Positions 8,137-19,687 are shown, counted from the first letter of the stretch. The stretch: DNA of 64,000 bases from T3Sed10-241 sp036796255 (GCA_036796255.1 DAIRDH010000001.1:1-64000), one strand, 5' to 3'. Notes: generated by a model from the letters alone, not told the origin. Numbers and translations are program-made.

Positions 8137-8613
8137 GTGGATTAAATGGTTAAATGATGATTGCCTGTGCAGGTTATTGCATTTTTGACAGGCTAAAAGT
8201 GCGATTTTTCAATCAATCCAACAAGTCGGCATGTTAATTTTCATCTACCACTCGGTCTGCTTTATTGGATTCCTAAGCATGGCAGAAACCAGCCTCTGCA
8301 TGTAACTTGGGCATCATAATGCGGCTTAAATCTCAACTCAATTGACTTCGTTGTCATTGAATGGGAAAAGCTGTTTTGCATTCTAAGTATTGTAATACAA
8401 TGGGTTGATTTGATGCGGCAAGATGGATGGGCACTTTTCCTGCTTTTAATTGAGGAAGGGAAAATAGGGGTTGCATTCTTGAATTTGGATGCCAAAATCC
8501 GGCAGGCCCAGCGACTGTGTTAAGGCAGGTTTTTCTATATTTGAACCCAAATCAAACTCCGCGTTCACAATCCAGTTGATCAGGTAAAGATTTTCCCAAC
8601 AAAGAATAGAATT
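8137..8613. other. 477-bp divergent intergenic region
   Basis: This spacer separates the minus-strand Omp28/T9SS gene from the plus-strand gene at 8614. A promoter box for the latter is seen at 8536-8543. I found no convincing reading frame, hairpin or RNA gene in the rest, and no clear TAnnTTTG box for the minus-strand gene. Confidence 0.5.
8536..8543 (+). promoter_or_regulatory. -7 promoter element of the 8614 gene
   Basis: TATATTTG matches TAnnTTTG exactly. It would give a leader of about 65 bases before the ATG at 8614. No good TTTG -33 element is visible 17-23 bases upstream. Confidence 0.5.
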
Positions 8614-9288
8614 ATGAGAAACGTTTACCTTCAATTATCCACTCTGGTGCTCTGTTTTTTTAGCACCGCTGCTTTTGCTCAGTTCAGCGTGGCTCCTAAT
8701 CCAGCTATCAATTCAGATTTTAGTTATTTTGAGGCAGATGTGGTGGCCAATAGCTTTATCAACAATACCTCCGATAGCCCCATAGTGGTGAATTGGTACA
8801 GGAATATCATTTCATTGCCCACAGGATGGACTACTGCAGTGTGCGACATCAACCTGTGTTATCTTGAATTCGTGTCGTCTGAGTCATTTGTTTTGCAGGG
8901 TCAAGGCCAGGGCAATCTGGATGTACATGTATATCCAGATGGTACGGAGGGAAGCGCAACGATTGAGCTCAAAGTTGTGAGCGAGGAATTTCCGCAAGAT
9001 ACTACTTATGTGATGTTTGTTTTCGACGCCGCTCTCAACACCACGCAGCGTTTCGAACAAAAGATTAAAGTATTCCCTAACCCAACTGCCGATGTGGTTT
9101 GGGTTGAAGCTGGCCATGATGTGCACCATGTTGATATTTATAGCCTTGGCGGCAAAAAAGTAAAGCACGTTGCGCTCATGGGAAGTGAGTCACTTTCACT
9201 TTCGGAATTGCCAAAGGGTACCTATGTGTTGCGTTTGCGCGATAGGGCAGGTGACCTTGTGTCAGCCAATGTCGTGGTAAGACAATAA
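8614..9288 (+). CDS. secreted protein with type A T9SS sorting domain
   Basis: A 224-residue protein with signal peptide (cleavage after AFAQ, residue 23), a roughly 115-residue immunoglobulin-like beta domain that includes two nearby cysteines (CDINLC), and a C-terminal sorting domain beginning at KVFPNPTADVVWVE (about residue 150) and ending ANVVVRQ. The tail is the standard type A signal for T9SS export. The beta domain (NWYRNIISLPTGWTTAVCD) is of a kind I have seen in small Bacteroidota T9SS cargo proteins, but I cannot assign a binding partner. It converges on the sirtuin gene with a 7-bp gap. Confidence 0.82.
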   Translation: MRNVYLQLSTLVLCFFSTAAFAQFSVAPNPAINSDFSYFEADVVANSFINNTSDSPIVVNWYRNIISLPTGWTTAVCDINLCYLEFVSSESFVLQGQGQGNLDVHVYPDGTEGSATIELKVVSEEFPQDTTYVMFVFDAALNTTQRFEQKIKVFPNPTADVVWVEAGHDVHHVDIYSLGGKKVKHVALMGSESLSLSELPKGTYVLRLRDRAGDLVSANVVVRQ

Positions 9289-9295
9289 GCCGGGT

Positions 9296-9988
9296 TTATT
9301 TCAGACCTCTGTTCATCCATTGGTCTGCCAGCTGGCACACTCCCTCGGCTGCGCCAGTCTTGATGTGGGTTACTTGCCTGTCAAACATATCGGGAACCTC
9401 AGCGGGGTCTACGATGAACACTTCGGTATGCGCCATGGCCGCATAAGCCAGGCCTGCTGCAGGATATACCTGTAGTGAGGTACCTACAATCAGCAGGATA
9501 TCAGCTTCCTTTACCAGTTTAAATGCTTCGTCCATTGCTGGAACCAATTCGCCAAACCACACAATGTGAGGCCGCAATTGGTGGCCATTTGCGCAAAGGT
9601 CGCCAACTTTGAGTCCTTGTTCTGGCATAGGATTTATGTCTTTTTCGTTACCGCTACTTCTGCATTTGCTTAATTCACCATGCAGGTGAAGCACGCTGCT
9701 CGAGCCTGCCCGCTCGTGGAGATTATCAACATTTTGGGTGATGATATACACATCATGTTTATCTTCAAGTCTTGCAATTGCGAGGTGGGCAGCGTTGGGT
9801 TGCACCTTACTTAATTGCGCAAAGCGCATGTTGTAGAAGTCCAGTACCAGAGCGGGATTCCTCGCGAAAGCTTGGGGCGTGGCTACATCTTCAATGCGGT
9901 ACTTGTCCCATAAACCCCCATTGTCTCTGAAAGTGCTTATTCCGCTTTCGGCACTTACGCCGGCCCCTGTAAAAACGACGATTTTCAT
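9296..9988 (-). CDS. Sir2-family NAD-dependent protein deacylase (class III)
   Basis: A 230-residue cytoplasmic sirtuin that would remove acyl groups from lysine using NAD. Visible motifs are GAGVSAESGISTFR (NAD binding, residues 8-21), TQNVDNLHERAG (84-95), catalytic His103 in HLHGE, and HIVWFGE (141-147). Tyr52 and Arg55 (YNMR) are the class III pair that binds succinyl or malonyl groups in SIRT5 and CobB, so desuccinylase or demalonylase activity is likely. The zinc site is incomplete: only Cys109 (CRSS) and Cys132 (CANG) remain of the usual four. Promoter box at 10023-10030. E. coli CobB is the closest well-known relative. Confidence 0.92.
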   Translation of the reverse strand: MKIVVFTGAGVSAESGISTFRDNGGLWDKYRIEDVATPQAFARNPALVLDFYNMRFAQLSKVQPNAAHLAIARLEDKHDVYIITQNVDNLHERAGSSSVLHLHGELSKCRSSGNEKDINPMPEQGLKVGDLCANGHQLRPHIVWFGELVPAMDEAFKLVKEADILLIVGTSLQVYPAAGLAYAAMAHTEVFIVDPAEVPDMFDRQVTHIKTGAAEGVCQLADQWMNRGLK

Positions 9989-10022
9989 GGTGAATAAGAA
10001 AATAGATAAAGAAGCTTACAGA

Positions 10023-10030
10023 CAAAGGTA
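10023..10030 (-). promoter_or_regulatory. -7 promoter element of the sirtuin gene
   Basis: TACCTTTG on the minus strand matches TAnnTTTG and lies 34 bases upstream of the ATG at 9988. The divergent ruvA gene has only an imperfect match (TACTTTTA, 10037-10044). Confidence 0.5.
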
Positions 10031-10155
10031 GATTTTTACTTTTACCGCTTGAACACGCCCCGATGGATGCCAGATGCAGCAGGTTTGAATTACTCCGGTA
10101 TTCAATTTGTTTTCCCTGCAACTGAATTGAAAGGAAGCGTTTCATTGTACAGACT

Positions 10156-10743
10156 ATGATCGAATACATCAAAGGAGAACTTGCACTCCGGACACCTACA
10201 CATGTAATTGTCGACAATCATGGGGTGGGATATTTCATGAATGTAAGCCTCGTTACTTTTGAGCTGCTCGCAGGCAAGAAGGAGGTGAAGCTATACGCAC
10301 ATACTGCCATAAGGGAAGACGCACATACCCTCTACGGATTTGGCTCGGAGGCAGAGCGGGCCATGTTTCGCAGCCTGATATCAGTTTCCGGAATAGGACC
10401 AGCTTCTGCAATGGCAGCATTGAGTACTTTCCAGCCAGGTAAGCTGCAGTCGGCCATTATGAATGGCGATGTGGGGTCTTTGCAGAAAATTAAAGGAATT
10501 GGAGCAAAATCTGCACAACGTATCATCGTGGATCTCAGGGATAAAATAGGTTTGAATGGAGGAAATTTAGAATTTGTTAACGATTCGAGCAATACGGTGC
10601 GTTCCGAAGCGTTAAGAGCACTGCACAACCTTGGCTTTGATCAGCGCAAGGCGCAAAAAGTAGTCGACGAGATTCTCGATAAAGGTGATGAATCGATGAA
10701 AATCGAGGACTTAATTAAATTAAGCTTAAAGGGATTGGCTTAA
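10156..10743 (+). CDS. ruvA: Holliday junction branch migration protein RuvA
   Basis: A 195-residue protein of normal RuvA length. RuvA tetramers bind four-way junctions and load the RuvB motor. The N-terminal OB-fold (MIEYIKGELALRTPTHVIVD, then GVGYFMNVS) is followed by the double helix-hairpin-helix DNA-binding domain, with ISVSGIGPASAMAAL and LQKIKGIGAKSAQRIIVDL. The C-terminal three-helix domain that contacts RuvB follows (SEALRALHNLGF). It starts the ruvA-sprA-gcvH run, a gene order conserved in Flavobacteriia; the spacing to sprA is 25 bp. Confidence 0.97.
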   Translation: MIEYIKGELALRTPTHVIVDNHGVGYFMNVSLVTFELLAGKKEVKLYAHTAIREDAHTLYGFGSEAERAMFRSLISVSGIGPASAMAALSTFQPGKLQSAIMNGDVGSLQKIKGIGAKSAQRIIVDLRDKIGLNGGNLEFVNDSSNTVRSEALRALHNLGFDQRKAQKVVDEILDKGDESMKIEDLIKLSLKGLA

Positions 10744-10768
10744 ATTAAACATGTTGTTCTAACGTACA

Positions 10769-13700
10769 TTGGGATTACGGTTTCGAAATATTTGGCAAAT
10801 AGCCATTGTAGCATTGCTATTGCTTTGGGTATGGACGAGCACTGCCAGCAGGCCGCTCGTTGACCCATCGGTAGTCAACTTGCCCGAATTGCTGGTGATG
10901 CCAGTCGATTCGCCCGTGATTGATTTGCCCTTTCCATTTCAGGACGATGTAAATCCGTTTGGAAGCAATAACCGCATTACCCTTACAGATCCAAGCAACA
11001 TGAAAAACGTCATTGAATATGACGTTGAGACTGGACAATACTATTTTTTCAAGCGCATAGGCGATGCCATCGACTACAGGAATCCTACGGTGATGGATTT
11101 TGATGAGTACATGCAGTACATCGCTGAGAATTCGGAACGGGATTACTGGAAAGAGATACGCTCATTTGACGAAATGTCAGGCAACGCCGACGATGGAGGT
11201 CCGGATCCATTTGCGCCGAGCATTGAAATTAAAAGCAAAGGTTTCGACAGACTTTTTGGCGGAAGCACAGTTGAAATTAAGCCCCAGGGTACCGCCGAAC
11301 TCATTTTTGGTGTAAACAGCAATTACAACGAGAATCCACAAATTCCGATCAACCAACGCCGCATTACCACCTTCAACTTTGACCAGCGCATTCAGCTCAA
11401 TGTAGTGGGTCAAATAGGAGACAAGATGCAGCTCAGCACCAATTACAACACCGAAGCAACCTTCGATTTTGAAAACCAAACCAAGATAGAATACAACGGC
11501 TACGAGGATGAGATCATTCAAAAAATTGAAGCGGGCAATGTGAGTATGCCGCTGAATAATTCCCTGATCAGCGGAAGTCAAAGTCTTTTCGGTGTGAAAA
11601 CAGAACTTAAGTTTGGAAGGCTCACGGCGACCACATTATTTTCTCAGGAGAGGGGTCAGAAGAAGCAAATAAACATACAAGGCGGCGCCCAAACGCAAGA
11701 ATTCGAGATTACCGCTGACAACTACGAATTTAACCGGCACTTTTTTCTAAGCGGTTATTTTAGGGCGCAGTATGACAATGCCCTCAGAAGCCTGCCCATA
11801 GTAAATTCGGGAGTGCAGGTAACACGAATTGAAGTATGGGTGGTAAACCAAACTGCCAATGTGGAAGAAACCCGCAACATCATCGCCTTTACGGATATTG
11901 GTGAAGATGCATTGTACCAAAACCCGGCCTTGCCCATAAATATCGGAGATAATCCATTGAACAGATTCCCGAGCAATGGACAGAACCAATTGTATTCGAT
12001 CATGGCAAGCAACCCGGGAATACGCGGATTCAGCCAGTCATCGCAGGAATTGTCTTCATTGGGACTTGTCAATGGACGCGATTTTGAGCGCCTCTCCAAC
12101 GCCCGCATGCTTACGCCAAATGAGTACACCTTCAATGAGCGCCTTGGATTTATCTCACTAAACCAGGGATTGAATAATGATGAAGTGCTTGCAGTTGGTT
12201 ACCAATACACGCTGGCCGGACAAACCTTCCAGGTGGGTGACCTTTCCAACGATGGAATCACTGCACCCAATGCCCTCTTCTTGAAATTGCTCAAGGCCAC
12301 AGTGCTGGATGTAACCAACCCCATTTGGGACTTGATGATGAAAAACGTTTATTCTCTAGGCGCTTTTCAAATCAACAGCCAAGACTTCATTTTGGATGTG
12401 TGGTACAACGACCCGCGCAAAGGAATCGACCTTCCTGTGATTCCCGATCCTGAGGTTCAGAATACGCCACTCATTCGCCTTTTCGAACTTGATAAAATTG
12501 ACCAAAACGGTCAGCCCCAGCCCGATGGTCGCTTTGACTTTGTGGACAACGCGGCTACCCTTGGAGGTACCATTCAGGCACAAAATGGTAGGATATACTT
12601 CCCTGTAATTGAGCCTTTTGGATCGCATTTGCAAGATGAGCTGAGAGATGCCGGAATGTCGGATGCGCGCATCAACGCCATTGCCTTTCCTCAGCTTTAC
12701 GATTCCACCAAAATTGTAGCCCAGCAAAACTTCCTGTACCTCAATCGATTCAAGATTAAGGGGTCATACCGGTCGGCTTCATCCGATGAGATATCACTCA
12801 ACTCGCTAAACATTCCGCAAGGTGCGGTGCAGGTGACGGCAGGTGGCGTGCCTCTTATTGAGAATCAGGATTTTGTGGTAGACTATAACCTGGGTCGCGT
12901 GAAAATCCTGAACAGTGGCTTGCTCGAATCTCAAACGCCCATATCCATCAGCGTTGAGAGCAATACCCTCTTCAGTATCCAGACCCGGCGATTGATGGGG
13001 GCGCGTTTCGATTACCGCTTTCACGAAAACTTTAATATCGGCGCCACCATTATGAACCTCAATGAGCGCCCGCTTACGCAAAAAGTGAACCTGGGCGACG
13101 AACCAATGAACAATACCCTTTGGGGTTTTGATGTGCAATACCAAACGGAATCACGATTCCTAACGGATATGGTGAATGCCCTGCCCTTCATGAACACGGC
13201 TGCCGAGTCAAGGGTGGATGCGGCACTTGAATTCGCACAACTCATTCCCGGACACAACAAGGTGGTAGGCCAAACTGGTGCTGCTTACATCGATGATTTT
13301 GAAGGCACGATTTCATTGATTGACCTCCGTAATTTCGCCTCATGGGCACTTGCCAGTATACCCCAAGGCCAGCCCGACCGCTTCCCCGAGGCTTCTTTGA
13401 GCAATGACCGTCGCCTGGGCTATCGCCGGTCGAAGTTTTCCTGGTACATTATCGATCCTTTGTTTTTCAGAAATGACAATATAACCCCTGATGGTCTCAA
13501 CAATCGCCGCCACTATCAGCGAGAGGTGACGGAGAATGAGGTGTTTCCAGACAGAGAGCTTCCCGCAGGTACCCCGGCCAACATTGCCACCATTGATTTT
13601 GCATTCTACCCTTCAGAGCGCGGCCCCTATAATTATGACGCCGAACCCACGATTTCTTCTGATGGTATCGATCCCCAGACCGGAGCCATGAACAATCCCG

Positions 13701-16700
13701 CCTCGCGTTGGGGTGGCGTGATGCGTCCAATCAATACCACCGATTTTGAGCAAACCAACGTAGAGTTTGTCCAGTTTTGGGTGATGGACCCCTACAACAG
13801 CGATAGCCGTGAATTCGTTGGGACGGCTGGTAATCCGCGTGCACAACTGCTCCTTCACCTCGGTAATGTGTCGGAAGATGTGATGCGCGATGGCCAGATG
13901 AGTTTTGAAAATGGACTGCCGCTCGATCCCAATAATCCTCAGGGACTCAACACGGATGAGACTGCCTGGGGTAGGGTACCCACTACACAGAGCATCGTTA
14001 ATGCATTCGACAATACTACCAATAGTAACCGGACCCAGGATGTGGGATATGATGGCCTCAATGATGCTGGGGAGCGTGAATTTTTCTCAGAATTCCTCGA
14101 TCGGATTGCAGCGCTGCCTGGAGTAAGTCAGGAAGTGCTGAACCAATTAGATGCCGATCCCTCTACCGATAATTTTCGCTTTTTCAGAGGGCAGGCCTTT
14201 GATAACCAAAATGCAGATGTGCTTGCACGATACAAGTCTTTCAACGGCTTTGAGGGCAACAGTGTGACAACGCAGGACAGTCCGGAACCTTACCCAACCC
14301 AGGCTACAACGCTGCCCACCACTGAAGATATCAATCAGGATCTTACCCTGGCTGAGGCCGAATCGTACTATGAGTACGCCATAGACCTGCCTGACCCACA
14401 GATATCTCCGGAAGCCTGGCAAGTGGGCAATAACTTTATCACCGATGTGACCAATGGAATAGCGCCAGATGGCAGAACGGTACAGTGGTACCAGTTCAAG
14501 GTGCCGGTGCGTGGAGGTAGGTCTGTCAATAATATTCAGGATTTGCGTTCCGTGCGTTTTATGCGAATGATCACGACTGGATTTGAAACGCCTGTAGTGA
14601 TGCGCTTTGCACGATTGGAGCTCATACGGGGTGAGTGGCGCCGATTCACCCAAAACCTTCGCCAAGGCGAAACTGCCCCCCCGCCTCCCGGTATCACTGA
14701 GTTTGACCTCCTCGCCGTAAATATCGAAGAAAACAGCCAGCGTACGCCCTTGAATTATGTAACGCCTCCGGGTATATTGCGTGAGATTGATGCCGGTACT
14801 GCCAACTTGCGCAGCCTCAATGAGCAATCGCTGGTACTGCGCGTGCGCAACCTGCAGGATGGAGATGCGCGTGCAGCATTTCGCGCCACCGACATCGACA
14901 TGCGGATGTACGGCAACCTCGAAATGTTCATCCACGGTGAGTCTATCGACAACGACCGGCTCATCGAGTTTGGCGACATCACTGTATTTGTAAGGTTGGG
15001 TACAGACTTCGAACAAAACTTTTATGAATACGAAGTGCCGCTGACGCCGACCCCGCTCAATGCTGCAAGCACCCCCCGCAACATTTGGCCCGAGGCCAAT
15101 AATATGGTCATAGAGTTCAAAAAGCTGCAGGAAGCAAAGAGCCAGAGGAATTTGACAGGTTTTCCCGAAACAAGCCTGTATACCACCATGGATGGCGATA
15201 GACGAATTACCATAAGAGGAAATCCTGTACTGAGCTCTGTGCGCACCGTGATGATTGGTGTGCGCAACCCGAGCGCAACCGAGAATATCTGGACCTCAGA
15301 TGACGGTGGATTACACAGTGCTGAGGTTTGGGTAAACGAGCTAAGGCTCACTGATTTTAACACTGAAGGAGGCTGGGCTGCCGTGGCAAGGGTCAATACC
15401 CAACTCGCTGATTTTGCCAATATCTCCCTTTCTGGAAATATATCCACTCCCAATTTCGGTTCGCTGGAAACCAGGGTGGCTGAGCGACCACTTGAAACCA
15501 CCTATGGCTACGATGCCAGCGGTAATTTTGAACTTGGTAAATTTTTACCCGAAGAGAGCGGCGTGAAGATTCCGGTTTTTGTGAATCACGCTGAGCAGGT
15601 GATTGTTCCTAAATTTGATCCATTGTCGCCTGACCTTGAAATCCAAGAAGTTGCGGCAGACTTATCGCCCGAAGAACAGCGCGCACTTCGCCAGCGCTCG
15701 CAGACATACACGCGGCGCAGAAGCGTCAACCTTACCAACCTGCGCAAGGAACGTACAAACACTGACAAGAAACCAATGCCTTATGATATTGAAAACTGGA
15801 ATGCCACAGTAGCCTACAGCGACCGTGAGTATTACGATTTCAATACCACCTTCGACAATCAGCTCCAGTGGCGGGTGGGCCTGGGCTATACCTTTGCCCT
15901 GAAGCCCAACAATATCAAGCCATTTGCCCAGAGTAAATTTTTGAGAAAGTCAGATTATTTCAACCTGATCAAGGATTTCAATTTTAACCTGATCCCTAAA
16001 AGTTTTTCGTTCAGGTCTGACATTTTGCGCACATACAACGAGCAACAATTCGCCAACAACATTCAGCTCATTGATTTCGAACAGCCCATCCTGTATACCA
16101 AGATTTTCAATTGGAACAGAACCTACGATGTCCAGTATGACATGACCAACTCATTGCGCTTCACTTACAGCGCGAACAATATGGCGCTCATTCGGGAGCC
16201 GATAGGTAGAATTGACCGTGAGGACAGGGAATTTTACAACAATTACAGGGATTCTGTTTGGCAGAGCATTCGCAACTTTGGAGACAATACTGATTTCAGG
16301 CAAACCGTTACAGGAAATTACAAAGTGCCTATTGACAAAATACCGATTTTGAATTGGATAACAGTTGATGCACGCTACACGGGAAATTACAATTGGCAAC
16401 GCGCACCTTTCTCGCAAGACACCCTCGGGAATACCATTCAGAACTCGAGGAATGTGAGCCTCAACGGGCAGGCCAATTTTCTCACACTGTACAATAAGCT
16501 GAAGTTTTTCAAGGATGTCAATGCGAAGTTTCAGCGACAGGGCAGGGCTCCGAGCAGATCTGCACAGCGGGGAGCTGGAAAAGGTGATGCCAAAGAAGAA
16601 GAAGAGGAGGAGCAGACCAAAGAAAAAGATCCGAACGCACCCAATGCACTGGATTACCTGGCCAAGCTTGTGATGACAGTTAAAAACGTCTCGGTAGTGT

Positions 16701-18025
16701 ATAGTCAAAATGAAGGTACCTTATTGCCGGGATACGGCCGTACCTCCAACCTGATAGGTATGGACCCTGGCTTCAATGCGCCGGGTATCGGTTTCGTTTT
16801 GGGCCATCAATTTGAGAATTTCAACCGCCAGGCAGCTCTGCGCGGGTGGATGGTAGAGAATGAGTTTATCAATACCCAGTACATGGAGACCTACACGGAA
16901 GATTTCAACTTTCGTCTCAACCTCGAGCCCATCCCCAACCTGCGCATTGAGATCAATGCCACCCAGAACCGTTCATTTAACAATGGTTCATTCTTCCGAT
17001 ACAATAATAACTTGCAGCAATTTTTGGAAGAGAGCGCCTTTCAGACGGGTAGCTTTACCACCACCATGATCGCATGGCCTACTACATGGGAGAAGGATAT
17101 CAATGGTTTGAATCCAACTTTTGAACGTTTTGTGGCCAACCGAGCTGTGATTTCAAACCGTCTTGCTACAGAAACCGGATTTTCAGAACCCAATTCGAGT
17201 GATGACGGCCTCTATGCCGATGGTTACGGACTCACTGCGCAACAGGTAGTCATGCCTGCCTTCCTTGCTGCCTACACCGGCCAAAGCTTTGACGATGTTA
17301 AGCTCTCTGTGTTTGATTTTAACCTGGTTGACGCTTTGCGCAATCCAAACTGGACCATCAATTATGACGGATTGTCAAAAATCCCTGCATTGAAAAAGAT
17401 ATTTAGAAATGTGACTGTGGCGCACGCTTACCGAAGCACCTTCAGCGTAAATAACTTTACTACCAACCTTTCCGCCGGAACCGACTTCTCTGGTCAACCC
17501 CTGCGCGACAACAGTCCCGACCGCAATTTCATTCCGGAAAATCAGATTCAAGCCATTACCATATCTGAGCAGTTGAGTCCACTCATCCGTTTGGATATGA
17601 CCTGGCAGAATTCTCTGATCACCAATTTTGAAATCGGTAGAACGCGCATGCTTGCCTTTAGCACCGCTAACTTTCAGCTCACAGAGAATAGAAGTCAGGA
17701 GTATGTGATCGGTGGTGGGTATCGCTTTCCCAATGTGGAGATCAAAATTGGCGGCAAGAAACGTAAAAGTGACTTGAACGTGCGGGCTGACCTCAGCATG
17801 CGTGATACAGAGATGATAGCCCGGCGTATGGACGAGGGCACAAACCTGATTACCGCTGGTCAGCGTCTATGGTCATTAAAAACATCCATTGATTATGTAA
17901 TATCTGACCGGCTCAATATCAGGTTCTTCTACGACCATCAGATCAATGAGCCAAAGGTTTCTATATCTTTCCCTACCTCTAATATCAATACAGGTATATC
18001 TTTGCGCTTTACACTGACGCAATAA
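10769..18025 (+). CDS. sprA: T9SS outer-membrane translocon SprA (SOV)
   Basis: A 2418-residue protein, the size expected of SprA, the 36-strand outer-membrane channel through which T9SS substrates leave the cell; it is also needed for gliding in flavobacteria. A hydrophobic signal segment (about residues 8-27) precedes the mature part. Recognisable features include [13 protein letters not shown] and the motifs RTWNR-like [18 protein letters not shown] and GLSKIP in the barrel, and a C-terminal strand ending SLRFTLTQ. A low-complexity acidic/lysine linker ([15 protein letters not shown]) occurs near residue 1948. The only usable start before the signal peptide is TTG 10769; an in-frame ATG at 10751 is cut off by TAA at 10760. 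Downstream gcvH follows after 17 bp. Secure family assignment; start uncertain. Confidence 0.95.
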   Translation: MGLRFRNIWQIAIVALLLLWVWTSTASRPLVDPSVVNLPELLVMPVDSPVIDLPFPFQDDVNPFGSNNRITLTDPSNMKNVIEYDVETGQYYFFKRIGDAIDYRNPTVMDFDEYMQYIAENSERDYWKEIRSFDEMSGNADDGGPDPFAPSIEIKSKGFDRLFGGSTVEIKPQGTAELIFGVNSNYNENPQIPINQRRITTFNFDQRIQLNVVGQIGDKMQLSTNYNTEATFDFENQTKIEYNGYEDEIIQKIEAGNVSMPLNNSLISGSQSLFGVKTELKFGRLTATTLFSQERGQKKQINIQGGAQTQEFEITADNYEFNRHFFLSGYFRAQYDNALRSLPIVNSGVQVTRIEVWVVNQTANVEETRNIIAFTDIGEDALYQNPALPINIGDNPLNRFPSNGQNQLYSIMASNPGIRGFSQSSQELSSLGLVNGRDFERLSNARMLTPNEYTFNERLGFISLNQGLNNDEVLAVGYQYTLAGQTFQVGDLSNDGITAPNALFLKLLKATVLDVTNPIWDLMMKNVYSLGAFQINSQDFILDVWYNDPRKGIDLPVIPDPEVQNTPLIRLFELDKIDQNGQPQPDGRFDFVDNAATLGGTIQAQNGRIYFPVIEPFGSHLQDELRDAGMSDARINAIAFPQLYDSTKIVAQQNFLYLNRFKIKGSYRSASSDEISLNSLNIPQGAVQVTAGGVPLIENQDFVVDYNLGRVKILNSGLLESQTPISISVESNTLFSIQTRRLMGARFDYRFHENFNIGATIMNLNERPLTQKVNLGDEPMNNTLWGFDVQYQTESRFLTDMVNALPFMNTAAESRVDAALEFAQLIPGHNKVVGQTGAAYIDDFEGTISLIDLRNFASWALASIPQGQPDRFPEASLSNDRRLGYRRSKFSWYIIDPLFFRNDNITPDGLNNRRHYQREVTENEVFPDRELPAGTPANIATIDFAFYPSERGPYNYDAEPTISSDGIDPQTGAMNNPASRWGGVMRPINTTDFEQTNVEFVQFWVMDPYNSDSREFVGTAGNPRAQLLLHLGNVSEDVMRDGQMSFENGLPLDPNNPQGLNTDETAWGRVPTTQSIVNAFDNTTNSNRTQDVGYDGLNDAGEREFFSEFLDRIAALPGVSQEVLNQLDADPSTDNFRFFRGQAFDNQNADVLARYKSFNGFEGNSVTTQDSPEPYPTQATTLPTTEDINQDLTLAEAESYYEYAIDLPDPQISPEAWQVGNNFITDVTNGIAPDGRTVQWYQFKVPVRGGRSVNNIQDLRSVRFMRMITTGFETPVVMRFARLELIRGEWRRFTQNLRQGETAPPPPGITEFDLLAVNIEENSQRTPLNYVTPPGILREIDAGTANLRSLNEQSLVLRVRNLQDGDARAAFRATDIDMRMYGNLEMFIHGESIDNDRLIEFGDITVFVRLGTDFEQNFYEYEVPLTPTPLNAASTPRNIWPEANNMVIEFKKLQEAKSQRNLTGFPETSLYTTMDGDRRITIRGNPVLSSVRTVMIGVRNPSATENIWTSDDGGLHSAEVWVNELRLTDFNTEGGWAAVARVNTQLADFANISLSGNISTPNFGSLETRVAERPLETTYGYDASGNFELGKFLPEESGVKIPVFVNHAEQVIVPKFDPLSPDLEIQEVAADLSPEEQRALRQRSQTYTRRRSVNLTNLRKERTNTDKKPMPYDIENWNATVAYSDREYYDFNTTFDNQLQWRVGLGYTFALKPNNIKPFAQSKFLRKSDYFNLIKDFNFNLIPKSFSFRSDILRTYNEQQFANNIQLIDFEQPILYTKIFNWNRTYDVQYDMTNSLRFTYSANNMALIREPIGRIDREDREFYNNYRDSVWQSIRNFGDNTDFRQTVTGNYKVPIDKIPILNWITVDARYTGNYNWQRAPFSQDTLGNTIQNSRNVSLNGQANFLTLYNKLKFFKDVNAKFQRQGRAPSRSAQRGAGKGDAKEEEEEEQTKEKDPNAPNALDYLAKLVMTVKNVSVVYSQNEGTLLPGYGRTSNLIGMDPGFNAPGIGFVLGHQFENFNRQAALRGWMVENEFINTQYMETYTEDFNFRLNLEPIPNLRIEINATQNRSFNNGSFFRYNNNLQQFLEESAFQTGSFTTTMIAWPTTWEKDINGLNPTFERFVANRAVISNRLATETGFSEPNSSDDGLYADGYGLTAQQVVMPAFLAAYTGQSFDDVKLSVFDFNLVDALRNPNWTINYDGLSKIPALKKIFRNVTVAHAYRSTFSVNNFTTNLSAGTDFSGQPLRDNSPDRNFIPENQIQAITISEQLSPLIRLDMTWQNSLITNFEIGRTRMLAFSTANFQLTENRSQEYVIGGGYRFPNVEIKIGGKKRKSDLNVRADLSMRDTEMIARRMDEGTNLITAGQRLWSLKTSIDYVISDRLNIRFFYDHQINEPKVSISFPTSNINTGISLRFTLTQ

Positions 18026-18042
18026 TCTTAAAAATACAACAC

Positions 18043-18420
18043 ATGGATACGCCAAACAACCTCAAGTATACCAAAGACCACGAATGGGTGCGCATCGAAG
18101 GTAACATTGCCACAGTCGGCATTACAGCTTATGCCCAGGGCGAATTGGGTGATATTGTTTTTGTGGAAATTGAAACAGAGGGTGAAAGCCTTGAGCACGG
18201 AGAAGTATTTGGTACCATCGAAGCTGTAAAGACTGTTTCAGACCTTTTCATGCCCGTATCTGGCAAAGTTGAGGAATTCAATGCCGAGCTTGAAGCAAAT
18301 CCGGAGCTGGTCAATGAAGATCCTTACGGCAAAGGCTGGATGATCAAAATAGCCATGGACGAAGGCGCTGACCTCTCTGAGCTGCTTGATGCCGCCGCAT
18401 ACGAGGAAATCATTGCCTGA
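18043..18420 (+). CDS. gcvH: glycine cleavage system H protein
   Basis: A 125-residue lipoyl carrier that shuttles the aminomethyl intermediate between the P, T and L proteins of the glycine cleavage system in the cytoplasm. The lipoylated lysine is Lys63 in IEAVKTVSD, preceded by [16 protein letters not shown] and [26 protein letters not shown] is the conserved C-terminal region. The other gcv genes are not in the window. Its place directly behind sprA is conserved synteny in the phylum and probably does not reflect shared function. Confidence 0.97.
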   Translation: MDTPNNLKYTKDHEWVRIEGNIATVGITAYAQGELGDIVFVEIETEGESLEHGEVFGTIEAVKTVSDLFMPVSGKVEEFNAELEANPELVNEDPYGKGWMIKIAMDEGADLSELLDAAAYEEIIA

Positions 18421-18826
18421 ACACATCAAACAAAATTTTATAAGAGCGCACAGAGAATCGATTCTTTGGGCGCTTTTTATGTTGGTACTATTTTTTCTGC
18501 CTGCCAATAACCTACCGAAAATCGACTTTTGGGAATTGAACCTGGAAGACAAATTGGCCCACATCGGCGTATTTGCAGTGCTTGCGGGGCTTATGGTTTG
18601 GGGCGAGCAGAGAAGGCAGGCCAGAGCTGATCTGGGCCGGTCGGTCAGCGTAGTTATCGCAGCACTTGCAATAATTTTCGGTGTGCTTACGGAGTTGGTG
18701 CAAGATCAATTTATCCCCAGCCGCTATGGAAGTATAGGCGATATAGTCGCCGATGCAATCGGAGCAATTTTGGGTACGATACTTGCACCATGGGTTTTGA
18801 AATTAACAGGATTTGGCTACCGCTAA
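18389..18826 (+). CDS. VanZ-like membrane protein
   Basis: A 145-residue integral membrane protein of the VanZ-like family, with about four hydrophobic segments. The family signature is in [18 protein letters not shown], then [34 protein letters not shown], in which the E-x-x-Q and GD-x-x-AD residues are typical. Family members are linked to phosphate-containing lipids or glycopeptide tolerance, but the role in Bacteroidota is not known. The ATG at 18389 overlaps the end of gcvH by 32 bp (a TTG at 18386 is adjacent); a TTG at 18413 would give a smaller overlap. The reading frame ends 32 bp before the TonB-like gene. Confidence 0.85.
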   Translation: MPPHTRKSLPEHIKQNFIRAHRESILWALFMLVLFFLPANNLPKIDFWELNLEDKLAHIGVFAVLAGLMVWGEQRRQARADLGRSVSVVIAALAIIFGVLTELVQDQFIPSRYGSIGDIVADAIGAILGTILAPWVLKLTGFGYR

Positions 18827-18858
18827 ATCAATTTAACAACCCTCAATACCCAACCAAA

Positions 18859-19533
18859 ATGAAAAGAATCAAAAACCCTGGGAGCGATCTCGAAAGGAAA
18901 CGGGCAGCATTGTTTTTTCTTGGATTGCTTCTCGCCAGCGCCCTCGTGCTTGTGGCCTTCGAATGGAAGACCTTTTACACCCAAACCCATTTTACGGAAG
19001 TATATGATGGAAAGTACCTCGATGATGAAGTCATCCTGCATGCCTTCCCTCCATCTAAGGTAATTCCCCCTCCACCTCCGGCACCAAAACCCATCGTTGA
19101 TATATTTGTAACCGTTGAAAACGATCGATTACTGACTGAAGTTTTGGACGTTCCGGATATCGACATGGATGAAGCGCCCATTGAGATTGACTTTCGAAAG
19201 GAGGATGTTGACGAGCACAAAGTATGGGCCCGGGCTGAAGAGGATCCCGAATTTCCAGGAGGATGGGATGCCCTCTATGCTTACTTGAGCAGCAATTTAA
19301 ACTACCCTAGGCAAGCCGCTGAAGCCGGAATAGGAGGTAAGGTATTCGTGTATTTCGTCATTGGCAAAGACGGGGAGATTCGCGATGTTAAACTGATGAA
19401 TTCAATAGGTGGAGGCTGCGACGAGGAAGCCCTGCGTGTAATCAAAGCCATGCCCGCGTGGAAACCTGGTAAGCAACGCGGCAAGGCAGTCAACGTTTCC
19501 TTCCACCTGCCCGTATACTTCAACCTGAAGTAG
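18859..19533 (+). CDS. TonB-like energy transducer, first copy
   Basis: A 224-residue protein with a short basic cytoplasmic start, one transmembrane segment at about residues 16-34 (FFLGLLLASALVLVAFEW), a short proline stretch (PPPPPAPKP) and an acidic periplasmic linker. A C-terminal TonB domain follows (FPGGWDALYAYLSSNLNYP, GKVFVYFVIGKDGEI, GGGCDEEALRVIKAMPAWKPGKQRGK). It would couple the proton gradient through ExbBD to outer-membrane receptors. The ATG at 18859 is chosen over an upstream in-frame start at 18790, because the extra residues overlap vanZ and have no membrane character. A paralogue follows at 19688. Confidence 0.9.
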   Translation: MKRIKNPGSDLERKRAALFFLGLLLASALVLVAFEWKTFYTQTHFTEVYDGKYLDDEVILHAFPPSKVIPPPPPAPKPIVDIFVTVENDRLLTEVLDVPDIDMDEAPIEIDFRKEDVDEHKVWARAEEDPEFPGGWDALYAYLSSNLNYPRQAAEAGIGGKVFVYFVIGKDGEIRDVKLMNSIGGGCDEEALRVIKAMPAWKPGKQRGKAVNVSFHLPVYFNLK

Positions 19534-19620
19534 CCCGTTTTAAAACCCGAAGCTGCCAAAAGCAGAAAGGATAGCGCGCAATAGAGGCATGAATATTGAT
19601 AGCACTGCAAGTAATAAATG

Positions 19621-19634
19621 TGCTTTATAAAGCA
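19621..19634. promoter_or_regulatory. 14-bp perfect palindrome upstream of second TonB-like gene
   Basis: TGCTTTATAAAGCA is self-complementary over 14 bases. It lies 19 bases before an imperfect -7 box (TATTTTCG, 19653-19660) and 54 bases before the ATG at 19688, a position suited to a dimeric regulator. No experimental support. Confidence 0.35.
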
Positions 19635-19687
19635 ACTCTGAAATATCTTTTTTATTTTCGCCCACGCGGTACAAAACCGATCACAAC

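Noticed and set aside
8262..8495. 77-codon frame on the minus strand in the 8137-8613 spacer
   Set aside because: No signal, no domain, no promoter box, and unusual composition; I treat the region as non-coding.
14147..15016. 289-codon open frame on the minus strand inside sprA
   Set aside because: It is antisense to a well-supported part of sprA, has no recognisable domain, and its composition mirrors the sense codons.
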